DNA from: Nannobrachium achirus
Taxonomy: Eukaryota; Chordata; Actinopteri; Myctophiformes; Myctophidae
DNA length: 64,000 nucleotides
Assembly: GCA_963921795.1 (NCBI GenBank)
Contig: OY997642.1
Location: 58,231,927-58,295,926, forward strand
Reading direction: 5' to 3'
Shown here: positions 35,445-46,110 of the stretch, piece by piece
Position numbering within the stretch: position 1 is the stretch's first letter
Layout: the number at the start of each line of letters is the position of its first letter
The notes under the pieces: model-generated
What the model was told of the DNA's origin: nothing
The model's database searches: none
Seen by the model: only the letters and a program-made list of their open reading frames with translations
Made by a program: the position numbers and the translations under genes

Positions 35445-35689
35445 CTTTACCCTCAGCTCCTTTATTAAGGCAGCATCGTCTTGGAGGTGTGTTTGGGGTT
35501 GTTATCATGTTGGAATACTGCCCTGCGGCCCAGTTTCCAAAGGGAGGAGATCATGCTCTGCTTCAGTATGTCCCAGTACATTTTGCAATTCATAGTTCCC
35601 TCAATGAACTCATTACATTTTGTATGTCCCAGTACATTTTGCCATTCATGGTTCCCTCAATGAACTCATTGAGGGAACCATGAATGAAT

Positions 35690-36025
35690 GGCAAAGTGTA
35701 CTGGGACATACTGAAGCAGAGCATGATCCCCTCCCTTCGGAAACTGGGCCGCAAGGCAGTATTCCAACATGATAACAACCCCAAACACACCTCCAAGACG
35801 ACGCTGCCTTAATAAAGGAGCTGAGGGTAAAGGTGATGGACTGGCCAAGCATGTCTCCAGACCTAAACCCTATTGATCATCTGTGGGGCATCCTCAAATG
35901 GAAGGTGGAGTAGTGCAAGGTCTCAGTGGCAAACTGTGAAGCTCTGGTGAACTCCATACCCAAGAGGGTTATAGCAGTGTTGAAAAGTAATGGTGGCCAC
36001 AAAGATATTGACACTTGGGCCCAAT
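35690..36025 (+). pseudogene. Tc1/mariner transposase C-terminal fragment (right arm)
   Basis: The inverted partner of the left fragment. The plus strand reads 'MDWPSMSPDLNPIDHLWGI' (about 35838-35895), then an early stop replaces a residue after 'WKVE', and 'MPKRVIAVLKSNGG' appears as IPKRVIAVLKSNGG. It is slightly more decayed than the left arm and has a ~20-codon deletion after the stop. Confidence 0.75.
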
Positions 36026-36870
36026 TTGGACATTTTCACTTAGGCGTGTACTGACAGTCCTCCTCGAGAAGCTTCTCCTTTGAGGGTTCAGCAGAAGAAG
36101 AGTCCTGACTGAAGAGATCAGCTTTGTTTGTTTTTAAGTGAAAACCGTTCACTTGGTGATGCAAGCATGAAATTTGGTGCAAGTACTCTTCAAATCCCAC
36201 TCTTTTCAAAAATACTGCTGGACACGCAAGATTCCAATATTGCGGCCCCCGAAATCCAAGATGTACATCCGAAAACATGTATTTTCCTTTATAACTCTAA
36301 ATTCATTGATTTTAAGACCCATAAACATATTAAAGTTGAATATAAAGTTGGGTATTGCGGATGTTTTGGTACCAAGTATGTGTCTGTATGTATTACAGTT
36401 CTTGAGATACAGCATATAGGTACTTTTACGGACTCAGGTGTACCTATATGCTGTAACTCAAGAACTATAATAGATACAGACATGTACTTGGTACCAAAAT
36501 ATCCGCAATGTCCAACTTTATATTCAACTTTAATACATGTATGGGTCGTAAAATCAATGCATTTGGAGTTATAAAGGAAAAACCACGTTTTTGGACGGAC
36601 ATATTGGATTTCGGGGGCCGCCATCTTTGATTTTCAAGTGGCCCGGTTTCTTAAATCGAAGAGTGGCCTCCAACGATGATGTGTACCAATTTTCACGCTT
36701 GTATCACCAAGTGAATGATTATCCCAAAATACTGCTGTTAGCCGCTGTACTACACTGGCTGTTAATGATGATGTTGCCAGAAACGCTGGTCCCTATGAGC
36801 TTAAACAAAGAATTACACCGACATATGCAGACATTTGCATATGTGTATTTTCTCCAGTGCAGTGTGAGCC

Positions 36871-36970
36871 ATGGACACAGAGGGCAGTAAAACTATAGAG
36901 CTGGCAGCTCTCGGCCGACCCTTCAGTCTTGGAATGCTCTACGACTGTCGCCGAGACTCACTTGTCCCAG
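36871..36970 (+). CDS. Exon 1 of the SNTX-family gene
   Basis: The ATG has a good Kozak context (gagccATGg). The 33 codons include ALGRPFSLGMLYDCRRD, the conserved opening of SNTX-family proteins. The exon ends after the first base of a codon, immediately before gtaaag. A pyrimidine-rich acceptor-like tattttctccag (36845-36856) lies just upstream of the ATG, so the 5' UTR may start in a more distant exon. Confidence 0.85.
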
Positions 36971-39900
36971 GTAAAGGCACTGCTGTGAATCCAGACAACT
37001 TTCTTTTAACTTTTTATACTATCTTTTTTTTAAAATGCGGGTTGCGGGGCGGGCGGATTCGTTGATTTATATATTGTTCTGCGGTGCGGGCGGGCGGGTT
37101 ACGTTCTGTGCGGGCTGTGGGCGGTGCGGGTTATGAAAAAAACCTGACCCGCGCATCACTACTGGCTGATGTTTCTTTGTTGAATTTGTTGGTAAAGAAG
37201 ATTCAACAATCAATTAGTCAGTTAGTTACTGATATTAACTTATTATAGGATGGCCATCCCAGAAACGATGTGTGCTTCATATATCAACAAAGAATTACAA
37301 TGCTGTGTACCAAATTCTAATCATATTTATCAAACTGTGAAATAATTGATAACTATCAATGATAGTGGCAAGACACTAACTTCAGCATATTATTCCAACA
37401 ATTACAGGTTTTACATTGTGGGACTGTGAAGATCTGAAAAAGAATACAAGCAAAAGAACGAAGCACAACACCGAATTTGGCATAGTTGCATCTGAATCAA
37501 TTGAGGACAAAACTTCATCGCTGAACATTGCAGCATCCTTGAAAGCAAGTTTCTTGGGTGGACTTGTAGAGGTCGCTGGCTCTGCCAAATATCTCAATGA
37601 TCGTAAGACTTCAAAAAGTCAGGCTAGAGTAACATTCTCATACAAAGCCACCACAATGTTTGAAGAATTAACGATGAATGTACTTGGAAGAGGCAATGTG
37701 AAACATCCAGAGGTCTTTGAATCAGACACAGCAACACATGTTGTAACTGGTATCCTTTATGGAGCACAAGCCTTCTTTGTATTTGACCGCGAAGTGTCTA
37801 ATGTAGAGAATCGTCAAGAAATTGAAGGCAACCTGAAGGCAGTAATCAATAAGATTCCCTGCCTGTCAATAGAGGGTCAAGCTTCTCTACAAATGAAAGA
37901 AACAGATATGGCAAAGGCTGATCAATTCTCCTGCAAGTTCCATGGGGACTTTGCCCTTGACACCACTCCGGTGTCTTTTAATGATGCAATAAAGGTCTAT
38001 CAAAGTCTTCCACAACTGTTGGGACCAGATGGAGAGAAAGCTGTACCAGTGAAGGTCTGGCTGTTGCCTTTGAAGGTTTTAGATTCTAAAGCTGCTCAGC
38101 TTGTCCGTGAGATTAGCATTGGATTAGTGAATCAAGCTCAACATGTCCTGGAAGACTTCAGTGAACTGGAACTGAGGTACAATGATGCTCTGGAGAGCAC
38201 TATCATACAGCAGTTCCCACAGATTAGAAAGAAGCTGAACACTTTTAAAGATCTGTGTAATGAGTACAAGCTAGACTTTCAGAAAACCTTGGCAAAGAAA
38301 CTTCCTTCACTCAGAGGAGGTGGGGAAGAGGAGAGTGTGCTTGCAGAGATCCTGAAAAGAAGACACTCCTCTCCTTTCAACAACAAACACCTAGATGAGT
38401 GGATGCGCTGCAAAGAGAGAGAAACGAACATCATAATCTCCCTAACTGACATGATGAAAAACACAAAGGTTGTCTCAAGTCAGAGTGAATTTGACAAACT
38501 AATCCTCAGTTTAGAAACCCAGCAAGCTGTATGCTTTGCTTTCACCTCACTGCAAACGGCTGAACCATATCTGTCAGCATTATCAAGCTACTTAAGAGAA
38601 ACACCCAAACAAGTGAACACTCAAGATACTGCAACATATACATGTGATGTAGAAGAGGAACAATGGTACTTTTCAAGAGAGTTAACCGACAAATTGAGAC
38701 AAAAAGCAAAGCTTTACATCGATTTTTCAGAGGTCAACAAGGACAACAAGAATATACAGTTCCTTGCGACAGCTATACCAAATGAGAGTCAAAAGGGTGC
38801 AAGTGTCTACCTTTATAATGATGGATCGCTGGTCAATGAGAACTTCGAGCCACCTTCCAAGCCTGAAACGCCTGCAGTGAGTGACATAACCCATAACAGT
38901 GTGACGCTCAAGATGGTCCCACCAGGATTTGGTGCAGAAGGCATCAGCCACTACTCTATTGAGTACTGTGTCACTGGACAAGTTGACTGGCAACAACAGA
39001 CATCCAAAGCTGATGAAGTCACAGTGTCCAATTTGACTCCTAACACAGAGTACATGTTCAGGTTCAGAGCAGTGTGTCTAGTTGGCAGAGGGCCAGCCAG
39101 TGAAGTCGGTGGCCCAGTGAAAACATTACCCACAAGTCCACCTGGAAAACCTCAATTTGAAGCATCCTCAGATCAGCTATCAGTTAAATGGGAGAAACCA
39201 ACTGAGGTTGGAAACGGGGTGACTTTGGAGAGCTACAGTGTGGAGTACGCAAAGGTATCCGCTGCAATTAAACATGAACAACTGCAGTGGGACAAAGTGA
39301 CATCAAATGCTGAAAATGCCGTCATCACTGGGCTTGAACCATTGACAGGTTATGCAGTTAGAGTAATTTCTGACTGTGGTGTGGCTGGCAGAAGCAAAGA
39401 AAGCATCGTAGTCACTGCCCAGACAACAAAAGCTGAAATTGTACATGTGGCTGAATTCCACAGACGTCAAAGCAAACTCATTAAATCCGGGCCACCCTTA
39501 GTTTACAAGTTAACGCTGAAAATGAATGAAATTGACATTGACGGATGCCAGAGCTACAGTTTTGGCAAAGAAAGCATGAGGCGAAATCGTACGATAATGG
39601 TTCTTGGAGCAACTGGGTCAGGAAAGACCACCCTCATCAATGGGATGATCAACTACATCCTGGGCATAAACTGGAATGATGATTATCGATTTAAATTGAT
39701 CCATGAGCGACAATCAAAGTCACAAGCTGAAAGCCAAACATCTGAGGTCATTGCATACAAAATTAACCACCAAGAGGGTTTTAAGGTCCCTTATTCGCTC
39801 ACCATCGTTGACACACCAGGCTTTGGTGACACTCGTGGAATAGACAGAGACAGGGCAATTATAGAGAAGGTCCGAAGCCTTTTCGCTTCCGAGCTTGGTG

Positions 39901-41040
39901 TCAGTGAGATTGACATAGTGTGTTTTGTCACCCAGGCCTCTCTTGCAAGGCTGACACACACACAAAAGTATGTGTTTGACTCAGTGCTCTCCATTTTTGG
40001 CAAAGACATCGCAGAGAACATCCGGATGCTGGTGACGTTCGCAGACGGCCAGCAGCCCCCAGTTCTGGAGGCCATAAATGCCTCCAATGTCCCTTGTCCT
40101 AAAACAGATGTGGGATTGCCCATTCACTTCAAATTCAACAACTCTGCTCTGTTTGCAGACCAAAGATCCCTCAGCAAAAGCCACAGTGATGAAGATGAAG
40201 ACACTGATGATGAAAACTTTGATAAAATGTTTTGGGACATGGGCATGAAGGGCTTTAAACGTTTCACTGAAGCCTTAAACAAAATGACAACCAAAAGGTT
40301 CTTAAAGAACGCAAAAGGCTTGAAACTGCAGTAGAAGGTATACAGCCACAAATTAAAGCTGGGTTGGCGAAACTTGAAGAAATCAGGATGACGACGCAAA
40401 AGATTGAAGAGCACAAAGCCACCATCAGCTCAAATGAGAATTTTGAGATTGAGGTTGATATCATCCAGCCAATCCAAAATAAGCTTACTAAAAAAGGAGA
40501 GTTCATCACCAACTGCCAATATTGTTCAATGACTTGTCACTACCCCTGTGAAATACCAAATGACAGTGATAAGCGCAGCTGTACCGCCATGGACAGCAGT
40601 GGAAGTTGCACTGTATGCCCGGGAAAATGTGTGTGGACTGTCCATTCCAACCAGAAGTACAAATGGGAGTATGTTACGGTGAAAGAGAAGCGCACAGTGC
40701 AGGAACTGAAGGAAAAGTATGAGAAAGCCACGCAAGCAAAGATGTCCATCCAAGATTTGATTGAAAGGCAAGAGGAAGACATTGCAAACCTTCAAGATGT
40801 GATAATGTCCCTTGTGGAGCAGTCAGCCACGTGTTTGGCTCGATTGAAAGAGATTGCTTTGAGGCCCAATCCACTTTCAACTCCAGATTTTATATGACTC
40901 GAATTCGGTCTTTGGAGGCTATGAAAGAACGGGCAAAGATCATATCACAGGTCGCCAAACGGCAAAATACAGAAATGTATGCAGAAAGACAGAAGAGACA
41001 AAAGAAGCAAAAGAAATTTACAGATTTCTTTAAATGGTAG
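36871..41040 (+). CDS. SNTX-family protein with FN3 domains and AIG1/septin-like GTPase (3' end frame-broken)
   Basis: Exon 1 (36871-36970) joins exon 2 (from 37408) in phase 1 across a 437-bp GT-AG intron. Exon 2 is open to a stop at 40332-40334, giving about 1008 residues. By analogy with the stonustoxin fold the order is: MACPF-like module (~1-280), helical FAT-like region (~284-390), thioredoxin-like region (~392-500), two FN3 domains (~514-610, ~611-705) and a P-loop GTPase (GATGSGKTT at ~767, DTPGFGDT at ~835). No signal peptide is seen, so it is probably cytosolic. Known stonefish toxins end in PRY-SPRY; here FN3 plus GTPase take its place. Homologous coding continues to 41040 but in two other frames. 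Whether the shortened product works is unknown. This is one of a family; toxin activity cannot be assumed. Confidence 0.85.
37020..37140 (+). repeat. GC-rich repeat fragment in intron 1
   Basis: A run of 'gcgggcgggcgggtta' and 'tgcgggctgtgggcggtgcg', ending 'cctgacccgcgcatcacta', resembles the end of a common teleost hAT-type element (recalled). It lies wholly in the 437-bp intron and does not affect the reading frame. Confidence 0.45.
37408..40334 (+). CDS. Exon 2 of the SNTX-family gene
   Basis: It follows an acceptor (caacaattacag) at 37407 and stays open for 2927 bases. Landmarks are LWDCEDLKK at the start; a Gly/Ser-rich beta-rich MACPF-like region; FSELELRYNDALE opening the helical region; 'SIEYCVTG' and 'SYSVEYAK' in the two FN3 domains; and 'NRTIMVLGATGSGKTTLIN' for G1. 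The G4 position reads LVTFADGQ rather than N/TKxD, as in the paralog at 60.5 kb. An acidic stretch (DEDEDTDDE) precedes the break point. Confidence 0.9.
40294..41040 (+). pseudogene. Frame-shifted 3' part: coiled coil, Cys-rich module and basic tail
   Basis: Homology to the intact paralog continues after the stop but in a different frame. The first shift lies at about 40293-40302, a net change of -1 base with several residues missing. A second lies at about 40888-40897, where roughly 16 codons present in the paralog are absent and the frame changes again. The middle piece holds the Cys cluster (CQYCSMTCHYPC, then CTVCPGKCVWTVH), and the last piece is Lys/Arg/Gln-rich, ending at TAG 41038-41040. 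Assembly errors could explain one shift but hardly the second, which comes with a deletion. Confidence 0.8.
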
Positions 41041-41264
41041 TTAAAGAGCTACCTGTTGGAAAGGTTTGGAAACTGTTCCCTGTGTCCTGGACACTGAACT
41101 TAAGAATTGATTTGACCTGCATTAACAAAATACTGTTTCCGTTTGCCTGTATTATTATTGTGCCATTTGTTAACAATTGATTATACTAAATCGAATCAAA
41201 ATAATTGCAAATTGTTGTCAAGATTTTTCCCTGCTGTGATTGAGGAAAGAAGGAAAATCTTGGC

Positions 41265-41270
41265 ATTAAA
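41265..41270 (+). terminator. Possible polyadenylation signal (ATTAAA)
   Basis: The hexamer attaaa lies about 225 bases after the last homologous codon of the SNTX-family gene. It is weak evidence; no AATAAA is closer. Confidence 0.3.
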
Positions 41271-41355
41271 CAACATACTAAACCCATTGTAATTGTAAAT
41301 GTGATCCAATCTTTAAGATAGATCTGTGTTGCAAAGTGGGTAAACATTAGTAATG

Positions 41356-41914
41356 TTTAAAGGATGACTTCTCCCATTTTCAACCCATCTTTATATAAAT
41401 CATCCTCATTAATGCTCATTATAATATGGTACCTTTTCTGTCTACTCTTTAGCTTGACCCCTGCCTGACGATATCACTAGGTAGGTGGGTTTTTGAACTG
41501 TCCACATCCCTCCTCCGAGACAGACTGAGTAGACTTGCTATACAGATGTGCCATTTCTATTTCAAAACTTCACACGTCCTGCCTTTGGCAAGACAGTATA
41601 TTTTCAGGGGATTTGCAGAACATTGAGCTTGAAGATCAGCTATCTTTGCTAATTGTATGACCTTTTTTAACTTCGAAGTTTAAATCTACCTATGGAGGTG
41701 GATTCTGCTTTTCAATGGGAATGGAGTGGTTTCTTGCCATTTGCGAGTTTCTGCAACAATACGCTCTATTCTCCATAAAAATTAGAAAGGCAAAACAGGG
41801 AAAGAAACCTGCATTTTGAAAAATGCATTTGCAGGACATCTTCATATCTGTATATTAACAGGATAGTGAGGACCAATGCTGAAAGGTTGAAAATGGGTGA
41901 AGTCGTCCTTTAAA
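41356..41914. mobile_element. MITE with ~35-bp terminal inverted repeats
   Basis: The left end tttaaaggatgacttctccc + 'attttcaaccc' is mirrored by 'gttgaaaatgggtgaagtcg' + 'tcctttaaa'. There is no coding. It sits directly downstream of the SNTX-family gene. Confidence 0.85.
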
Positions 41915-42640
41915 TTCAGTGAGACCTACGTACAGGTATATGTAATGATATCGGTTGCAAAATGTGATTTTGTTTGGATTTAACATTTATTTTGTATTCT
42001 TGTATTTCTATGCTAAGTTTGGTCGTCGGCAATGTTATGGACTGTGATCTTCAGCTGGGGTTGGTGAGTACAGTGCGTGCGTATACGAGACAGAGAAGGC
42101 TAGGCAGGCAGGGTGGTTTAGATACCATCAGAGCTACATCAACCCCCGTGTTAGGAAGAAGAAGCGCTTAACGCTGTTTGTTGTTTTGATGTATTTTTTC
42201 TTTGTTGAATTTGCTGTAAGTTTGTTATTTTAGTTTGTTGTTTTGTGGTGTGTCGGACGCGGGTACGTCACTGGGCAATTGCCCGGTGGCAGAGCTGCAT
42301 GTGGGCGCACTGAAGACTAGCATTGAGTCGTTAGATAGAGGACAACGTGAGTTTAGATGCGGGGCAGCTCTCTTGAAACAGTAGATACTTCTCTGTGTTG
42401 TGTACATGTTCATGTGCTCACTGTTGAGGGCTGGGGAGATAATTATGATTGATTGATTGATTGATTGATAGATTGATTGATTGATAAAGGTCCTTGATCT
42501 TTTTTTATTATTATTTGTTATATTGATAGTTAATTAGTACCCCCAGAATTACTTTTCTTTTTCTTCTGTCGATTACCCCATGGAGTTCAATAATATGTAT
42601 TTATTCCAAATAATAATTTGAGTAGCACTTTGTAGGCTCC
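41915..42640. other. Non-coding stretch with (GATT)n
   Basis: A (GATT)n run lies at about 42446-42485. No gene or full element is recognised. Confidence 0.5.
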
Positions 42641-42649
42641 CCCCCCCCC

Positions 42650-42729
42650 CTCTCTCTCTCTCTCTTTCTCACACACACAGGTGGAATGCTGGCAGATGTG
42701 TAAGCTGTCTGGTCGAGGAGGGGGCTGCA
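42650..42729 (+). repeat. 5' copy of the LINE target-site duplication
   Basis: A ctctctctctctttctcaca run, then 'caggtggaatgctggcagat' and 'ctgtctggtcgaggaggggg', is repeated after the LINE at about 43980-44052. The duplicated part is at least ~65 bp besides the microsatellite. Confidence 0.75.
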
Positions 42730-43913
42730 CTGTTTTTAATGGAATGTAAGTGTTTAAATCTGAATGGATTACCTCCCTTTTACAAAGCACCTTTAAAACG
42801 TGGAACCATCTTAAATGGAAGAGGCTAGAGCCTACTTACTCTCTACATTGGTTACTAGAACCTCTAATTAATAGGGCCAGAATGGATATTCAGGACAGTA
42901 CAACACCGGGTCTTAACAGTATACTATGTAACAATGGAGCTGTCACTTTGAGGAAAATTATAGATGTTGCTGGCCCTGGGTTGAATGATACTCAAGCGAT
43001 GGCCTCTTTTCTTGGGATGAGGTCAGTACGACAGACCAGAAACATTTTAAATATGTGGTTAAAAAGACTGACTGATGACGAAGTAAAGATGCTAGAAGAG
43101 TACAGTGATGGAGTGGAGACTCCAGATGAAAGTGACCCGTTTCCAGAGTTGGGGTTTACTCCAGACCTGGAAGGGTTTTAAGGGCCTTTTTTAATTGGTG
43201 GGGACAGTACTTTTGTGGACCTGTATACGGCTAAAGGAAAAGCTGCATATAAGTGCTATGTAAAAGCATTAAATAAGAATAAACTAAATGGGAGGGTTGA
43301 CATGGTGTGGCGACAAAAGCTGGAGGTGGACAGTGATGTAAAACCATTATGGAGAGTTTTATACAAACCACCTGAAAAGAACAGGAGATTTACAGTGGAG
43401 AATTTTACATGGGGCCATTGCAGTGAATAAGTTCATTGCTATGATAAATCCTACAGTTTCAAACAAATGCCCTTTTTGTGAAAAAGAAGAGACAGTGTTT
43501 CACTGTTTGTTTGTTTTTTATGTATTGTTAATATGTTTGGTGAGGAGTGGACCAGTCCAAGACCAAATTCATTTTGGGGGCTGGCTACAAAAGAATTGAT
43601 TGTTGGAAATGGCAACTGTTGAATTTAATATTGGGAGAAGCTAAATTGTCTATTTACAGTAGTCGGAAAAATAAAATAGAAGACTGTGCAGGTCAAGAAG
43701 CTCTTGCAATTGTTATTTCATTAGTAAAAGCCAGAGTATGGATTGATTACAGATTATTTAAGGGAATGAGCAATATTGAAGAATTTGTGATAAAATGGTG
43801 TTATGATGATGCAATTTGTTCTGTTGTATAATATTTAGGTAGTTTATAAAAGCGAATGTTTTTATTGAAAAAGGTCTGTAAATAGATTGTAAATAAAGGT
43901 TTTGTAAAAGTCA

Positions 43914-43915
<2 letters not shown>
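42730..43915 (+). mobile_element. 5'-truncated Tx1-type LINE (ORF2 C-terminus), inserted in (TC)n
   Basis: The 3' end of a reverse-transcriptase ORF is readable in pieces. One (42750-43181) has VTLRKIIDVAGPGLND. Another contains KPLWRVLYKPPEKNRR. A Cys-His finger CPFCEKEETVFHC (about 43463-43501) is of the RT-associated zinc-finger type. A third contains FILGAGYK and 'LNLILGEAKLSIYSSRKNKI'. There is one in-frame stop (43179-43181) and at least two frame changes, so it is dead. Its 3' end (taaataaaggttttgtaaaa) runs straight into (TC)n, and the sequence beyond the microsatellite is repeated on the 5' side. Confidence 0.75.

Positions 43916-43990
<75 letters not shown>
43916..43990 (+). repeat. 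(TC)n microsatellite at the LINE 3' junction
   Basis: About 36 uninterrupted TC dinucleotides directly after the LINE 3' end, followed by 'acacacaggtggaatgctgg'. Confidence 0.95.
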
Positions 43991-43997
<7 letters not shown>

Positions 43998-44052
43998 GGT
44001 GGAATGCTGGCTGGCAGATGTGTGATCAAGCTGTCTGGTCGAGGAGGGGGCT

Positions 44053-44610
44053 GGTTCAATATGCTCTCTCTCTCTCCTCTGCACATGTTACCATTGCAGT
44101 CCTTAAATCATTACTTTACTTTAAAAGCATGCTTACATTGAATAATCGTTTCCCTAATAAATATGTTTGTTAAAATGTACACCCTGTGTTGCCAACCCTT
44201 TATTTTGCATTGCCAGACAAGCGTAACTCATTGAATGTTTTGCATTAATCCAGGGATTATCAATCAACAATATGTCCGTACACGGACAAATGTATCTGTA
44301 TTTTAGATTTTCTTTTTTTACACACCATTATAAGGTTTTTTGATGAGTAATTGATAGAGGTAGTTAATCTTGACCCCTTATTTTCTTAAATTCATTCATT
44401 CAAGTATTGTCTTCATTATTATTATCCCTGAATGAAATGCTTCACAGGGTGAGTAATTGATAGATAAAATAAGTTACATAGTAAAGGTTTAAGCTTTAAG
44501 AGTATGCATAAGGCACAGTGGTCATGACACTAACTATACCATCAAATATTCTCCTTACTGTAGAAAATATGACATTAAATATTACACTACCAGTCATTGT
44601 TTCAAGGTGC
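44053..44610. other. Non-coding stretch, nothing recognised
   Basis: AT-rich. The 'caatatgtccgtacacggac' phrase near 44270 resembles 55128-55165 and 9185-9215, a weak dispersed repeat. Confidence 0.4.
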
Positions 44611-45115
44611 TTAACCCTGCAAGGCCCAAATTCATTTCTACTGACCTATTTTTATTTTATTTTAAATCAGATGGTGTTGTAGGAGTCCTAATCAGAGGCA
44701 AATGTAATGTTTAAAAACAAATGTTTTTGTAAGGTTTTATAGCCATAATTAATACATCATAAATCATGCTCTAATTTAGATTTTGGGGATATTTCTCACA
44801 ATAATAACACATGTACATGTTCTAGACATTCTAATGATCATAAAAAAAAAGATTACAGGCATTTTACTTATGTTTTTGAGAGGAATAGCTTGAAAAAGCG
44901 AGATGTTTGTCCAGACTCTGTACTCCAGAGATCTTGAAGTTGTATGAATGTCAGCCTCTGTGGGGGGTATTCATATGCAAATGTCATAGCCAATGGCAGT
45001 GTAATACTAAACAATAGGATCCAATGGTGATGTTAATGTGAAAAAAGAACAGGAAAACCAATATTTAAACACTTTTTTGATAAAATAAAAATGACAGTGG
45101 GCCTTGCAAGGTTAA
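44611..45115. mobile_element. piggyBac-like MITE flanked by TTAA
   Basis: The left end is TTAA + ccctgcaaggccca and the right end is gggccttgcaagg + TTAA (45112-45115). The TTAA duplication and CCYTGCAAGG ends fit the piggyBac superfamily. It is 505 bp long and non-coding. Confidence 0.8.
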
Positions 45116-45340
45116 TGTCACAATCACATTGTTCGTGTTTGTATTGTTTGAAACAATACAGTTCATAAAAAACATTAGTTATAAGTTAAATTATTGTACT
45201 TGAAGCTCCTCAACATTTTGGATAACAATACAATTTGAATAAGGCAACTTAAGATAAAAGAGGCAAGAAAGGGAATTATTAACAAATGGCCATGTTCATT
45301 TAAATTCTTCAATTCTCTGACTGTAATGTATATGTAACTC

Positions 45341-45723
45341 TAAAGGAAATGGACACTTGGGCATCATGATAACAATTGTATATCAAGAACTTTGCATAGT
45401 GTCACCCTGTTAAAGGACAACTTTTTTACAACAAGGGTTCATACCATGCCATCAGGCCACAGAAGTACATCCACTAGTTTTGGTTTTCAATTTTCAAAAT
45501 ATGACATACGGGGGTTAGGCCACTTGACTTTTGGTGTTGTTAATGTTTTTGAGGGTGCAAAGGCCAAATGGCATCAAATAAAAGAATCCTTCAAATAATT
45601 AAAATAAATAATAGTAACTAAAGGAAATGGACACTTGGGCATCATGATAACAATTGTATATCAATAACACTGCATAGTGTCACCCTGGTAAAGGACAACT
45701 TTTTTTACAACAAGGGTTCATAT
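45341..45723 (+). repeat. Direct repeat of a ~100-bp block
   Basis: The block from 'aaaggaaatggacacttggg' to 'acaacaagggttcata' occurs at 45341-45442 and again at about 45617-45723 with few differences. Both end in the left terminus of the TTAA MITE family. The first is an aborted or partly deleted MITE end and the second leads into the full element. Confidence 0.75.
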
Positions 45724-46110
45724 TTTAGATTGTAATTAGAGAAAAGAAAATGTGAGTGTTAAAATGTTTTTATTTACTGTTTTCTATTGTTTTAGCCATT
45801 TTAGCAATTTTGATTTCAGTGGGTGATGGGTACATGCGTTCAAGTGGTTACATTATGTCTTTTTAGACATAATAAGATGGTGACTTCTTTATTACTATTT
45901 ACATAAGTCACATCTGGCCATGAAAGATTGTGGTGCATCTTGGGAATGGGCTTATTGTGTCTAAAAAGACATATTTAGCCACTGGTAAACACAATTGTTA
46001 AAATCGCTAAAATGATAGAACGCAGTCAATGAAAACACATTTTAAAACTCATCTTTTCTTTTCTCTAATTACAATCTAAAACATGAACCCTTGTTTAAAG
46101 TTGTCCTTTA
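45689..46110. mobile_element. TTAA-type MITE, second copy
   Basis: The ends are taaaggacaactttttttac and 'aaagttgtccttta', with matching sub-terminal arms ('attttagattgtaattagag' and its complement near 46056-46085). It is the same family as 31810-32209. Confidence 0.8.

Larger units (their letters stand above)
34603..36755. mobile_element. Nested palindromic foldback element around two opposed Tc1 fragments
   Basis: The outer ends are agtacagcgg and ccgctgtact. Left wing: 34625-35100 is itself a palindrome (centre about 34875, arms with 'aagatggcggcccccgaaat'). Right wing: 36140-36720 is a second copy of the same palindrome (centre about 36437, 'tacctatatgctgta' on both sides). The middle, 35105-36130, is a third palindrome (centre about 35672, 'gttccctcaatgaactcatt') made of two inverted Tc1-transposase fragments. 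The whole structure is again symmetric. Confidence 0.8.

Noticed and set aside
34712-36624. Multiple ~70-150 aa frames in both directions
   Set aside because: Mirror-image frames of the palindromic wings; they have no function beyond symmetry.
36871-41040. Interpretation as a venom toxin gene
   Set aside because: The SNTX family is widespread in non-venomous fish; there is no secretion signal and the C-terminus is GTPase, not PRY-SPRY.
43801-44086. Arg-Glu repeat frames on the minus strand
   Set aside because: Translations of the (TC)n microsatellite at the LINE junction.
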